Shown here piece after piece: positions 21,068 through 29,624 of a stretch of 64,000 nt of DNA. The DNA comes from Thermococcus sp. M39. Lineage in GTDB: Archaea > Methanobacteriota_B > Thermococci > Thermococcales > Thermococcaceae. Position 1 is the stretch's first letter. Each line of letters begins with the position of its first letter. A program made the translations under genes and the position numbers. The stretch lies in the NCBI RefSeq assembly GCF_012027325.1, contig NZ_SNUG01000003.1, positions 310,001 through 374,000 of the forward strand, given 5' to 3'. A model generated the notes under the pieces. It was not told the DNA's origin, searched no databases, and saw only the letters and a program-made list of their open reading frames with translations.

Positions 21068-21766
21068 ATGCTAACCGAAAGAGACCTTGAAAGATATGAC
21101 AGGCAAATTAGAATTTTTGGAGTAGATGGTCAAGAAAAGCTCAAAAAAGCCAAGGTAGCTGTCGTTGGAGTTGGAGGGCTTGGAAGTCCAGTTGCCTATT
21201 ATTTGGCAGCTGCAGGAGTTGGAACTTTACTTCTAATTGATGAGCAGACTCCAGAGTTGAGCAATTTAAACAGGCAGATACTCCACTGGGAGGAGGACAT
21301 AGATAAGAATCCAAAGCCAATATCGGCCAAGTGGAAGCTTGAGAGATTCAATTCAGACATAAAAGTTGAAACATTTGTAGGAAGGCTTACAGAAGAGAAT
21401 ATTGAAGAAGTTCTGGATGATGTTGACGTTATTGTTGATTGCCTAGATAATTTTGAAACAAGGTATCTTTTAGATGAGTTCGCACACAAAAGAGGAATTC
21501 CTCTGGTTCATGGAGCCGTTGAAGGCATGTTTGGGCAGGTTACAACCATAATTCCTGGAAAGACAAAATGTTTGAGAGAGATATTTCCAAAACCCCCAAA
21601 GAAAAAAGAAAAGTTTCCGATTTTAGGAGCAACCGCTGGAGTCATTGGAACCATCCAAGCAGCTGAAGTCATTAAGCTGATTACGGGTTATGGGGAAGTG
21701 CTAGCAAACAAGCTATTGATAGTGGATTTAGCCCATGGCTCCTTTGAGATTGTTGAGCTCATCTAA
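21068..21766 (+). CDS. moeB: MoeB/ThiF-type adenylyltransferase (E1-like)
   Basis: It activates the C-terminal glycine of the MoaD-like protein as an acyl-adenylate. The 232 residues include the ATP-binding motif VGVGGLGSPVAYYLAAAG near 35-52, LSNLNRQILHWEEDI with the catalytic Arg, and VDCLDNFETRYLL near 115-127. The CxxC zinc pairs seen in many bacterial MoeB proteins are absent; only KTKCLREIFP has a lone Cys. ATG 21068 is preferred, with GGTGGTTGAG upstream. It converges on the lipoprotein gene with a four-base overlap of stops. Confidence 0.88.
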   Translation: MLTERDLERYDRQIRIFGVDGQEKLKKAKVAVVGVGGLGSPVAYYLAAAGVGTLLLIDEQTPELSNLNRQILHWEEDIDKNPKPISAKWKLERFNSDIKVETFVGRLTEENIEEVLDDVDVIVDCLDNFETRYLLDEFAHKRGIPLVHGAVEGMFGQVTTIIPGKTKCLREIFPKPPKKKEKFPILGATAGVIGTIQAAEVIKLITGYGEVLANKLLIVDLAHGSFEIVELI

Positions 21767-22779
21767 GCCCTGACTTCCCCTTTTGGAGCTTCAACTTTCT
21801 TCCTCACATTAACTTCTTTTATCACAAATTCGTCGTACTCCTTACCTATCTCGATGATTTCCATCGGCTTTCCTTCCAAGTCTTGAGCTTTTATTCTAAT
21901 CTCCATATTGTACATCAGTCTACCGCCGTAGAGCTGTCCATTCTTGAAGACTACCTCCATTATTCCGTTGCTGAAGCTTATTGTCATGTTTTCGTTTTCA
22001 GCAGTTCCAAGGAATGCCTCAATAATGCACTTTAAGTCCTCATCACTTATGTTGTAGTAGAAAATCTGGCTTCCGTTAACGATGGTTGCATTTTGAGGTT
22101 CTTTTTGTAGGTAGAGCTTAACAAGGCTCACAAGGTTGTACTTCCAAGTTAAATTGAGCAACTTCTCTGGAGGTACCCCTAGGGTTTCGTTAGTGAGCTT
22201 TTGCCACATTCCGTTGGCATAGAGGTAAACTTCCCCATTTTTTATTATCTGCCTTGTAAAGCTCGAGCCCCCTCCAGGAAAAGTCGTCATAGTTGTGTTT
22301 ATGTCTGCCTCATAAGCTTCTAAATCAATGTAGCCAACTTTCTTTGAAATTATGCTTACTTCACCAGCGTTAACTGTGGTATTTCCTTGCTCTATTTTCA
22401 CATCAAATGTTACACTTGTGTTCTCCAAGTATGTAAAGCTCTTTATCTTTTCCAAGTTTTCCAAGAGCTCTTCCCTTGTGTAAATTTTTGGCTTGACTTG
22501 TGTTTGAGTTGGAGTTGTAGATTGGGTTTCTGTTGGGGTCATTGTTTTAGTTGACGTTGTAGTTGTTGATGATGTCGTTGACGTTTTTGTGATGCTGGAC
22601 GTTGTTGAAGATGTCATTGTTTCTGATGTCTCTGAGTGGGTTGTTGAAGTTGCTTGAGTTAAGTGTGTTGGGGTTTGAGTAGTCGTTGATGTTGTGGAAG
22701 TCGATTCTTTTTCTCCAATACAACCAGCAACTAAACCAACTAAAAGTATTCCAACCAGCAAAATTCCCAACTTTCTCAT
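21763..22779 (-). CDS. Lipoprotein with Thr/Ser-rich linker
   Basis: An N-terminal signal with a lipobox (LLVGLVAGC) is followed by about 75 residues almost entirely of Thr and Ser with some Gln and Pro (about 24-95), then a beta-rich domain of about 230 residues. The linker is typical of archaeal surface lipoproteins and probably O-glycosylated. The outer domain contains YLENTSVTFDVKIEQ, GEVYLYANGMWQKL and YNMEIRIKAQ strands, reminiscent of LolA/outer-membrane-type sheets, but no named family is assigned. The start overlaps the peptidase stop by ATGA, so it is cotranscribed with the M48 peptidase. Confidence 0.75.
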   Translation of the reverse strand: MRKLGILLVGILLVGLVAGCIGEKESTSTTSTTTQTPTHLTQATSTTHSETSETMTSSTTSSITKTSTTSSTTTTSTKTMTPTETQSTTPTQTQVKPKIYTREELLENLEKIKSFTYLENTSVTFDVKIEQGNTTVNAGEVSIISKKVGYIDLEAYEADINTTMTTFPGGGSSFTRQIIKNGEVYLYANGMWQKLTNETLGVPPEKLLNLTWKYNLVSLVKLYLQKEPQNATIVNGSQIFYYNISDEDLKCIIEAFLGTAENENMTISFSNGIMEVVFKNGQLYGGRLMYNMEIRIKAQDLEGKPMEIIEIGKEYDEFVIKEVNVRKKVEAPKGEVRA

Positions 22780-23930
22780 TCCTCTACCTCCTCAAGATGC
22801 TTCACCCTCTCTTCAATTGAAGGATGCAGGCTCAAAAAGCTAAACCACTTTCCGGTTTTCTTTGGCGTTAGATTCACCTCGGCGAGCTTTTCGAGGGTTT
22901 TTATTACCGTTTCCTTCCCAACGACTTTTGCCGCGAACTCATCGGCTTTAAACTCATTCCTCATCGATATCTTGCCCTGAATAACGACGAAGTAAAGGAT
23001 GTAAGCAGAGAAAAAGACACCGAAGAACACAGCTGGAGACAGGATGTCCACGTTGAGCTTGGCCAAAAGAAACACCACGCCCATCCAGAAGACAAACCAG
23101 CCTATCGCAATCATGGCGTTTATCCAGAGGTGCCTCCCTTTTATGTGGCCTATCTCGTGAGCTATTACCGCCTTTATCTCCTCCGGGTCAAAGGTTTCGA
23201 GCATGTACTCGGTTATGAAAATGTATCTGTATCCGGGAATTATGCCAGTAATGCCCGCGTTCGCTATTTTGTATTTCTTCTTTCCAGTTACCCTTATGTC
23301 CCTAACTTTAAAGCCCAAGCTTTCGCAGAACTTTAAAAGCTCGCTCCTAAGGGGTTCCTCCAGCGGTCTTGGCTTGCTGAAAAGCCTCGTCCAGTAGGGG
23401 GCGAGAGCAAAAAATGCCAGGATGTAAACGGCGAAGACCCCCAAGTCTGCCAAGGAATTGTTCCTTATGTTCCCAGGAAGGTGAATGTAAATTGTGAACC
23501 AGATGAGCCCCGGCGCTATTAGAAGGACGATGACTTTTAGGATGTCCTTGGCGATTTCGGAAGTTTTTACGCCGAGCCCCTTGACTTCAACTTCCACCCT
23601 TGAAGCGACAAGAGTGATGACCAGTATCGAAATTATAACCGGTCCAATAAGTATTCCGGCAAAAAGCAGAGCGCCGAGGGAGATACTACTCACGTGGCTG
23701 TCCACGAGTTTCATCATTTTACCCAGGAGCCCCAGCGCTATCACGGGAGGAAAGTAGATAACCACCGCCATGAACATACAGAGAATCAGCATTCTGACAC
23801 CCCTGTACATCTTCTCCTCCTTCAGAAGGTCGCTTTTTAGAATCCTGTCCGCGTAGATTTTCATAACCAGGGCAGGCACCGCAACGGTAACCATAGAGAT
23901 TACAAGAAAGGGTATAAGCCGGCTATCCAT
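22776..23930 (-). CDS. M48-family (HtpX-like) zinc metalloprotease
   Basis: An integral membrane peptidase with several N-terminal helices, the zinc motif VIAHEIGHIKGRH near residue 255, a following membrane hairpin, and FKADEFAAKVVG, whose Glu is the third zinc ligand. HtpX-like enzymes degrade misfolded membrane proteins at the cytoplasmic face. The frame runs up to 23951, but ATG 23930 has GGGGGAGGAG just upstream and gives 384 residues. The gene is visibly more GC-rich than its neighbours, which may mean recent acquisition. It is translationally coupled to the lipoprotein gene. Confidence 0.88.
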   Translation of the reverse strand: MDSRLIPFLVISMVTVAVPALVMKIYADRILKSDLLKEEKMYRGVRMLILCMFMAVVIYFPPVIALGLLGKMMKLVDSHVSSISLGALLFAGILIGPVIISILVITLVASRVEVEVKGLGVKTSEIAKDILKVIVLLIAPGLIWFTIYIHLPGNIRNNSLADLGVFAVYILAFFALAPYWTRLFSKPRPLEEPLRSELLKFCESLGFKVRDIRVTGKKKYKIANAGITGIIPGYRYIFITEYMLETFDPEEIKAVIAHEIGHIKGRHLWINAMIAIGWFVFWMGVVFLLAKLNVDILSPAVFFGVFFSAYILYFVVIQGKISMRNEFKADEFAAKVVGKETVIKTLEKLAEVNLTPKKTGKWFSFLSLHPSIEERVKHLEEVEE

Positions 23931-24012
23931 TTTTCTCCTCCCCCTCATCAATCAGAAAGATCAACCCGAATCCAAAGATAAAGGGTGAGTTACCAGTTTC
24001 TCTTTGAGAGCT

Positions 24013-24186
24013 TTAGTCTTCATCATTACCGTCACCATATAACACCCCCAGTATTACCATGAAAATCCCGAACCCGGCTAAATCTCTATCCCACGCAAAG
24101 GCACCGAGACCTACTATCAGGAGCCCCATCGAGACTATGGAATTGCTCCGTATCCACCTCAGGATTTCATCCCGCTCTTTTTTCAT
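24013..24186 (-). CDS. Small two-helix membrane protein (57 aa)
   Basis: This frame is short but looks real: it begins with ATG, ends with TAA and has a charged start (MKKERDEILRWIRSN), then two hydrophobic helices (IVSMGLLIVGLGAFAWD and GFGIFMVILGVLYG) and an acidic end. Its layout and several positions match the 86-residue protein just upstream (NPFLLMGLLMIALGVLSW...), so the two appear to be tandem paralogues. The genes overlap by 20 bases. Function is unknown; being next to the membrane protease gene, it could be a small membrane regulator or substrate, which is speculation. Confidence 0.5.
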   Translation of the reverse strand: MKKERDEILRWIRSNSIVSMGLLIVGLGAFAWDRDLAGFGIFMVILGVLYGDGNDED

Positions 24187-24427
24187 TGTTGAATCCCCTT
24201 GTTAACAGTACTATCATTATCACCAGGAAGCCGCCCATCCAAACCAGTACTTTGTTCCAAGACAGGACACCTAAGGCTATCATCAACAGCCCCATTAAGA
24301 GAAAAGGATTTTCTTCAATCTCTTTTAGGAACTCATTCCACTCCATCTTTTTCCACTCCCAAGAGCTTTTAGGTGATTTGCCTCTATTGAAGAAAAGTGC
24401 CATAATTGAAAGTTCATTCATGTTCAT
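24167..24427 (-). CDS. Small two-helix membrane protein (86 aa)
   Basis: A soluble N-terminal segment (about 35 residues, with WEWKKMEWNEFLKEIEENPF) precedes two membrane helices (LLMGLLMIALGVLSW and VLVWMGGFLVIMIVLLT). The ATG at 24427 overlaps the stop of the frame upstream (ATGA), with GGAGG before it. A second ATG two codons in, and one at the MEWNEF position behind GGGAGTGG, are alternatives. It resembles the 57-residue protein downstream, which suggests duplication. No known family is recognised. Confidence 0.5.
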   Translation of the reverse strand: MNMNELSIMALFFNRGKSPKSSWEWKKMEWNEFLKEIEENPFLLMGLLMIALGVLSWNKVLVWMGGFLVIMIVLLTRGFNNEKRAG

Positions 24428-24600
24428 TCCTCCAGTCTCTGGAGAAGGTCCTCCTTATTTAAGTTTTTCGCCAATCCAAGCTCCAATGCATGTTTAAGCA
24501 GATATTCTGGGAATTCAGAATCTTCAAAGAATGCTCTAACCCCTATTTTTGGAACATAGAAAAAGTAAGCTCTTTTTACCTCTCGTCCTATTTTTGCATT
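24424..24600 (-). pseudogene. 58-codon frame without start codon, probable degraded small gene
   Basis: The frame reads like coding sequence (for example AYFFYVPKIGVRAFFEDSEF then PEYLLKHALELGLAKNL and a final LQRLEE) and ends in an ATGA overlap with the next small gene. Yet it has no ATG, GTG or TTG near its beginning and an in-frame TGA directly upstream. A second frame just upstream (ATG near 24650, reading MSKVLSRQGLHTS...) stops within a few bases of it, so a single-base shift may have split one gene. It is too short for firm assignment; a small antitoxin-like protein is one guess. Confidence 0.4.
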
Positions 24601-24702
24601 TCAGCTAAAATTGATGTGTGTAAACCTTGTCGACTTAAAACTTTTGACATCAGTGGTAAGGTTTAAAGTCCTGCACTAAGAATTAGCTGTTGAGGGATTA
24701 AG

Positions 24703-25524
24703 ATGAGTCTTGAAGAACTCTATGAGTTTCTTCATTGGCCCATGCACCCAGATGATGAAGGTGCAAGAAAAAGATTTGAGAAAATTGTGAGAGTTTTTAG
24801 CAGTTTAATCGAAGATAGAATTATCGAGAGCAAAGAGGAAATCGCAATTCTAGACTTAGCGGCTGGAACTGGAATTGCTGGTGTTGCATTAGCCAAGGTT
24901 CTTGGTGAGAGAGGAGTTAAAGTTGAGCTGACGGCTGTTGACCTTAGGGAAAAAGACCTGCATTTCGTTGATAGGTGGATTAAAGCATATGAAGTTAAGA
25001 ATGCAAAGGCAAACACTGTGACAGCAGATATCAGAGAGCTGCATAGATATTTTGAAGAATCTCATTATGATGTTGCCATGTTATGGGGATTAACAATGCC
25101 CCATTTTGACCCTTTTGAAACCATAAAGATTTTTGCTAACGTCTCTTATGCTCTTAAAGAAGATGGTATTTTCCTAATGGAGGAATCAGACAGAGTGTTC
25201 AACATTCTCTACAGGGTAGGTTACAGAGATTTCCTTGTCGAAACTAAGACAGAGGAGTATACTCTAATTTCAGTTCACGAAGGATATAATTTAAAGAGAG
25301 GCACGTTCAAGAGAACGTACTACAAGATACCTGGCTTTGAAAAAGTTAGCGAAGATGAGCACAGACTCTGGGATATAGCTGGAATATTAGGTATAGGGAG
25401 CATTTTCTTTAAAGATTTCAAACTCATAACTAAGATGGAACATGAAGTCTTTGGAGTTTCAGATGTTTTAGTTTTCAAAAATCCAAGGAAAAATCTGCCG
25501 CTTAATGAATTTCTGGAGGGTTAA
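24703..25524 (+). CDS. Class I SAM-dependent methyltransferase
   Basis: 273 residues with a Rossmann methylase core: motif I ILDLAAGTGIAGVALA near residue 50, the acidic end of strand 2 (TAVDLREKD) near 80, motif III-like ANTVTADIREL near 105, and YDVAMLWGLTMPHFDPF in the motif IV position. The substrate is not evident. It precedes MoaE by two bases, so the pair is a transcription unit, but a role in cofactor synthesis is only suggested by position. Confidence 0.8.
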   Translation: MSLEELYEFLHWPMHPDDEGARKRFEKIVRVFSSLIEDRIIESKEEIAILDLAAGTGIAGVALAKVLGERGVKVELTAVDLREKDLHFVDRWIKAYEVKNAKANTVTADIRELHRYFEESHYDVAMLWGLTMPHFDPFETIKIFANVSYALKEDGIFLMEESDRVFNILYRVGYRDFLVETKTEEYTLISVHEGYNLKRGTFKRTYYKIPGFEKVSEDEHRLWDIAGILGIGSIFFKDFKLITKMEHEVFGVSDVLVFKNPRKNLPLNEFLEG

Positions 25525-25526
25525 AA

Positions 25527-25961
25527 ATGTTTGCAAAGCTGTTTAAAAAGCCAGAGGATTTTGACGTTGATAAAGCTATTGAGCTGGTTACTTCAAGAAA
25601 AGCTGGAGGCATTGTAATCTTCTTGGGCAAAGTCAGAGAGGAAAGTCATGGACGAAAAGTGAAAAAGTTAATCTATGAAGCTTACGAGGAAATGGCACTC
25701 AAGGAGATGGAAAAGATAAGGCAAGAAGCAAAGGAAAAGTTTCCAATTGAGGAAATCTTGATATGGCATCGCTATGGGGAGCTTGAAGTCGGGGAAAATA
25801 CAATATTAATAGTCACAGCCGGAAAGCACAGAAGAGAAGCTTTTGAAGCCTGCATGTGGGCAGTTGACGAAGTCAAAAAAAGAGTCCCCATTTGGAAGAG
25901 AGAGGTAACTGATGAGGGCGAATTCTGGATAGAAGGGGACAAGGTAATACCCGCAGACTAA
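25527..25961 (+). CDS. moaE: Molybdopterin synthase catalytic subunit
   Basis: MoaE inserts two sulfurs from MoaD thiocarboxylate into precursor Z to form the pyranopterin dithiolene. It shows AGGIVIFLGKVREESHGRKV near residues 28-47, LIYEAYEEMA near 50, the active-site segment IWHRYGELEVGENTILI with the conserved His-Arg-Gly region, and the C-terminal KKRVPIWKRE with the catalytic Lys. The length (144) is normal. It supplies the pterin needed by the tungsten-containing GAPOR in this window. The intergenic stretch after it holds the strong promoter of the SPASM-protein gene. Confidence 0.94.
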   Translation: MFAKLFKKPEDFDVDKAIELVTSRKAGGIVIFLGKVREESHGRKVKKLIYEAYEEMALKEMEKIRQEAKEKFPIEEILIWHRYGELEVGENTILIVTAGKHRREAFEACMWAVDEVKKRVPIWKREVTDEGEFWIEGDKVIPAD

Positions 25962-26027
25962 TTGCTGTACATTTCTGTACTCTTCATTTTTTGCAAACTA
26001 AGTGCTGTAGTAATAAAAATCCGCATA

Positions 26028-26043
26028 GAAAAAGTATATATAG
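26028..26043 (+). promoter_or_regulatory. TATA box of the SPASM-protein gene
   Basis: The sequence GAAAAAGTATATATAG combines a purine-rich BRE-like start with a strong archaeal TATA element, 34 bases before the ATG at 26077. GGTGGAG follows as ribosome-binding site. It is one of the clearest core promoters in the window. Confidence 0.6.
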
Positions 26044-26076
26044 CTCCGTTTCCCTATTCTATTCCCGGTGGAGCTA

Positions 26077-27009
26077 ATGGAGAAGGTAATCAGTGTCAAT
26101 GTTCCTCAGGTCGGCATAAAAGGAACATGGAACATCGCAACTATAGCAAAGCCACCGTGGAGCAACTACTCTCATTCGGGGAAGCTTGAGCGGTTAATAT
26201 TTCAGCTCGGTAGTGGTAAAGGGAAATTCTCCGAAGTTACGGGTATCCCAAGATCTATTGGGTGTATTGGGAACAATAACTTCATATTAAGAAGGGAGCC
26301 ATTAAGCGTTGAAAGAGTTAAAGAACTCATTAAAGAGTTTTATTTTGCTAGAGGAAGAGAGATTTACCTAACTAACTATGACAGTGTTGAGTATCTTGTC
26401 AGAATTGCAAGGTATGCCGCTGCTCTTGGGATTAAGGAAGTTTACGCCATCGTTAGATTAGAAGATGTTGAAAAGATATACCCGGAAGAAGACATTAACT
26501 TTATAGTAGAACTCGAATACTCTCAAGAAAACCTCAAAAAGCTTGAAAAACTTAAGTGGGTACATGGAGCACTCATAATGCTGACATATGACCAATACAA
26601 AGAGTTCATAAAGCATCCACCCCAGTTCCAGGGTGAGGTATATCTTGACATACTCTACCCAGGGTCGCTGAGACACATTAATTTCAACATCATTGAGATG
26701 AAGAGAATCCATACACCAACTGCCAACACTTATCATGACTGCCTTGCTGGAACGCTAGCAATTACAGCTGATGGATACGCTTTGCCTTGTCCACTCCTAA
26801 GAAACTATATCGTTGGGGATGCCAAGAAGGAAAGCATAAAGCAGCTTTTGAGGAAGAAAAGACTCAAAAACTTCTGGAAGCTGACTAAAGACAGCATTAA
26901 AGGCTGCAGCACTTGTCCATTCAAATATCTCTGCCATGACTGCAGAGCACTTGAATACCAAGCGAGCGGAGATATATTTGGGGTTGAATACTGCAATTTA
27001 GAACTCTAA
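26077..27009 (+). CDS. SPASM-domain protein lacking the radical-SAM cysteine motif
   Basis: The C-terminal 80 residues have a SPASM-like iron-sulfur cysteine array: YHDCLAGTLAITADGYALPC, then GCSTCPFKYLCHDCRA and VEYCNLEL. The middle region (residues about 70-220) looks like the second half of a TIM barrel with repeated strand-helix units (GREIYLTNYDSVEYL, VYAIVRLEDVEKIY). The N-terminal CxxxCxxC that binds the catalytic SAM cluster is missing; only one Cys (IGCIGNN) is near. SPASM proteins usually mature peptides or enzymes, so this one may be a non-catalytic partner or an electron carrier. It converges on a regulator gene with a 12-base overlap. Confidence 0.65.
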   Translation: MEKVISVNVPQVGIKGTWNIATIAKPPWSNYSHSGKLERLIFQLGSGKGKFSEVTGIPRSIGCIGNNNFILRREPLSVERVKELIKEFYFARGREIYLTNYDSVEYLVRIARYAAALGIKEVYAIVRLEDVEKIYPEEDINFIVELEYSQENLKKLEKLKWVHGALIMLTYDQYKEFIKHPPQFQGEVYLDILYPGSLRHINFNIIEMKRIHTPTANTYHDCLAGTLAITADGYALPCPLLRNYIVGDAKKESIKQLLRKKRLKNFWKLTKDSIKGCSTCPFKYLCHDCRALEYQASGDIFGVEYCNLEL

Positions 27010-27900
27010 AATTGACCTATATCCACTTCCATCCTTTTTTACCCTCTCTGAAAACTTGTAGTTTGGCTCAATTCCTTCCAGCAAGTCAAAATAGTAAATT
27101 GCAACCTTCTTAACATATCTGCTGAATTCGAATATCTTAGCCCCAATATCCTCTTTCGAAGAGAAATACCACTCAACAAGATATCCTCTAGGCTTTAGAA
27201 CTCCAAGGAGAATTTCATAATCCCTAAACTTCTTAAGAATAGCATCAGAAAGCTCATCAGTTATGCCACAGAAGCCTCTGTCATATGCAGTCATATCAAC
27301 CATTGCGTGGTATCCTCTAATTATTCCTAATTCTTCGAGCCTTTTAATCATGTAGTTAATTGTAGGTCTAGATTTTCCCAAAATCTCTGACATTTTTGTT
27401 GGACTAGTTCTAGCATCATATTTCAGTATGTCCATTAAAACAGCATACTCATAGCTTAAATTCCAATCTCCAAACTCCTTAGGTTTCTCCGGATAAGCTC
27501 TCACTTCGTAATATTCATAGTCATCAGAGTATCTTGATAAGAGCTCATCTATCAGATTTGTCTGTTCTTTTGGGACGTGGAGAACAGCGGAAATACCGTT
27601 TTTAAATCCAAACATCGCTGCTATTGAAGGAATAAACGGATTCTTGGACATTTGAAGTGCAACCATTCTTATATCTTCTCTAGGGACAGATAGAAAAGCC
27701 ACATAGCTCTTTAATCCAAGCTTTGCAATATCATAGATGGCAGAAACATGAACATATTTACCATAATACCTGTCATAAAGCCTCTTAAGCTTATAATAAT
27801 CTATGCCCTCGTTCTTTGCTATCTTTAAAAGACTCTCACGCGGATACTTTTCCAAGATTTCAACTAGATACTCGACTTCTTCAATTTTTACCTCGCTCAT
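26998..27900 (-). CDS. Lrp-like transcriptional regulator with two helix-turn-helix segments
   Basis: 300 residues. An N-terminal HTH-like segment (YPRESLLKIAKNEGIDYYKL) is followed by a RAM-like alpha/beta region. A second, better winged helix lies at about 170-205 (DARTSPTKMSEILGKS then RPTINYMIKRLEELGIIRGY), followed by a C-terminal effector domain. The doubled arrangement is common in Thermococcales Lrp relatives. The ATG follows GGGAGGT. It is convergent with the SPASM gene and divergent from the adenosine-specific kinase gene; its targets are unknown. Confidence 0.7.
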   Translation of the reverse strand: MSEVKIEEVEYLVEILEKYPRESLLKIAKNEGIDYYKLKRLYDRYYGKYVHVSAIYDIAKLGLKSYVAFLSVPREDIRMVALQMSKNPFIPSIAAMFGFKNGISAVLHVPKEQTNLIDELLSRYSDDYEYYEVRAYPEKPKEFGDWNLSYEYAVLMDILKYDARTSPTKMSEILGKSRPTINYMIKRLEELGIIRGYHAMVDMTAYDRGFCGITDELSDAILKKFRDYEILLGVLKPRGYLVEWYFSSKEDIGAKIFEFSRYVKKVAIYYFDLLEGIEPNYKFSERVKKDGSGYRSILEF

Positions 27901-27959
27901 TCGACCTCCCTAAGAAAAAGTTTTATGTCCTCATAATTAAATTATTTTTGGTGGTGGTT

Positions 27960-28448
27960 ATGGTTAAGATTGAGGTTGTTGATATTGAAAAACCAGAAGG
28001 CGTTGAATGCATTATCGGACAAGGAAATTTCTCAATATTCACAGTCGATGACCTGGCAAGAGCACTGCTGACAACCGTTCCAGGGATTAAATTTGGAATA
28101 GCTATGAATGAAGCAAAACCACAGCTGACAAGATATACCGGGAATGACAAAGAACTAGAGGAGCTTGCTGCAAAGAATGCTGTAAGAATTGGTGCTGGGC
28201 ATGTGTTTGTAATTCTTATGAGAAATGCATTTCCAATAAACGTTCTCAACACAGTTAAAAACCACCCTGCAGTTGCTATGGTTTATGGGGCAAGTGAAAA
28301 TCCAATGCAAGTTATAGTTGCAGAAACAGAGCTGGGAAGAGCCGTACTTGGAATAGTTGACGGTAAAGCAGCAAACAAAATTGAGACAGAAGAACAGAAG
28401 AAAGAGAGAAGAGAACTCGTTGAAAAGATTGGCTACATTATTGACTGA
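27960..28448 (+). CDS. Adenosine-specific kinase family protein
   Basis: A 162-residue protein of the PF04008 family, whose crenarchaeal member was described as adenosine-specific and structurally novel. The conserved blocks are present: IIGQGNFSIFTVDDL, GIKFGIAMNEAKPQLTRYTG, AVRIGAGHVFVILMRNAFPI and VYGASENPMQVIVAETELGR. ATG 27960 is the start, with GGTGGT upstream; the open frame continues upstream into the regulator region but is not translated. The physiological role is uncertain. Confidence 0.88.
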   Translation: MVKIEVVDIEKPEGVECIIGQGNFSIFTVDDLARALLTTVPGIKFGIAMNEAKPQLTRYTGNDKELEELAAKNAVRIGAGHVFVILMRNAFPINVLNTVKNHPAVAMVYGASENPMQVIVAETELGRAVLGIVDGKAANKIETEEQKKERRELVEKIGYIID

Positions 28449-28546
28449 ATGATATCAATCCCTTTTCTTCTTTGTTATCTCTATGTTTTTAATTACAAAA
28501 ACTTTTATTTTGGGGTTGAAGTACCTGACCGTTATTGGTGAGGAAT

Positions 28547-29101
28547 ATGGAAATAGTGTTCATAACTTCAAACAAAGGTAAAGTCGAAGAAGCTCAAAAA
28601 TATTTCACACCTTTAGGAATCAAAATTATTCAGAAAAAAATTGAATATCCAGAAATTCAAGCAGAAGATCTTGAAGATGTTGTTGAATTCGCACTTAACT
28701 GGCTCAAAGATAAGCTTGACAAACCGTTTTTTATAGATGATTCAGGGCTATTCATTGAGGCATTAAACGGATTTCCAGGAGTTTATTCTGCATATGTCTT
28801 TAAAACCCTTGGGAACGAGGGAATTCTAAAGCTCATGGAAGGCGTTGAGAACAGAAAAGCATACTTCAAGAGCGTTATTGGGTATTATGATGGGGAGATG
28901 CATATCTTTAAGGGGATTGTGAAGGGAAGAATTGGATACGAAAAGAGAGGAAGCTTAGGTTTTGGATTTGACCCAATATTCATCCCAGAAGGCTTTGACA
29001 AAACTTTTGCCGAAATGACAACTGAAGAAAAGAACAAGATATCACATAGAGGGAGGGCACTTGCAACATTCTCAAAATGGCTAAAAGAAAACCTTATATA
29101 A
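28547..29101 (+). CDS. rdgB: XTP/dITP diphosphatase (HAM1/RdgB family)
   Basis: It hydrolyses non-canonical purine triphosphates (dITP, XTP) to monophosphates and so cleans the nucleotide pool. It contains the N-terminal substrate loop [13 protein letters not shown], the metal-binding [20 protein letters not shown], the [10 protein letters not shown] strand, and the C-terminal [15 protein letters not shown] plus [15 protein letters not shown] 28547 is chosen (GGTGAGG upstream); the frame opens 12 bases earlier. 184 residues is the usual length. Confidence 0.94.
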   Translation: MEIVFITSNKGKVEEAQKYFTPLGIKIIQKKIEYPEIQAEDLEDVVEFALNWLKDKLDKPFFIDDSGLFIEALNGFPGVYSAYVFKTLGNEGILKLMEGVENRKAYFKSVIGYYDGEMHIFKGIVKGRIGYEKRGSLGFGFDPIFIPEGFDKTFAEMTTEEKNKISHRGRALATFSKWLKENLI

Positions 29102-29165
29102 TGGTTAAACGACAAAAATGATAGGTCATAAATTGGAGAAATGACAACAAGGTGAGGGACTAAGA

Positions 29166-29618
29166 ATGGGGGAAGTCTTGGATAGAATTGATTTAAGACT
29201 CCTTGAAGAGCTGAAAGAAAACGCGAGAGAGAACATAGCAACACTCAGCAAAAAGTTGGGCATACCCAGAACAACCGTTCACTACCGCATAAAGAAGCTC
29301 GTTGAGGAGGGGATTATAGAAAGGTTCACTATAAAACCAAACTACAAAAAGCTTAACCTAGGGACAACGGCATTCATACTAGCACGCTATGATCCAGATT
29401 CCGGATTAAGTCAGAGAGAAGTTGCAGAGAGAGTAGCCAGTATTAATGGTGTTTACGAAGTACACATTATAGCCGGAGAATGGGATCTGCTCATAAAGGT
29501 TAGAGCCCCCTCAGCTGAAGATATTGGAAAGATAGTCATTGACAAGCTACGGGAGATAAAGGGTATTGACCAAACTGTAACGATGGTTTCGTTTGTGACT
29601 GTAAAAGAGGAGATATGA
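29166..29618 (+). CDS. Lrp/AsnC family transcriptional regulator
   Basis: A standard 150-residue Lrp: an N-terminal winged helix (LDRIDLRLLEELKENAREN then IATLSKKLGIPRTTVHYRIK) and a C-terminal RAM domain with TAFILARYDPDSG, VYEVHIIAGEWDLLIKV and a final VSFVTVKEE strand. GGTGAGG lies upstream of the ATG. Which genes and amino acids it senses cannot be inferred; it ends directly before a candidate box C/D RNA. Confidence 0.9.
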   Translation: MGEVLDRIDLRLLEELKENARENIATLSKKLGIPRTTVHYRIKKLVEEGIIERFTIKPNYKKLNLGTTAFILARYDPDSGLSQREVAERVASINGVYEVHIIAGEWDLLIKVRAPSAEDIGKIVIDKLREIKGIDQTVTMVSFVTVKEEI

Positions 29619-29624
29619 TTATCT

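Noticed and set aside
22500-22720. Repeat array of TTG/GTT-rich units
   Set aside because: This is the Thr/Ser linker of the lipoprotein in codon form, not a CRISPR or independent repeat.
27816-27959. Upstream extension of the adenosine-specific kinase frame
   Set aside because: It overlaps the divergent regulator start and lacks a ribosome-binding site; ATG 27960 has GGTGGT and matches the family start.
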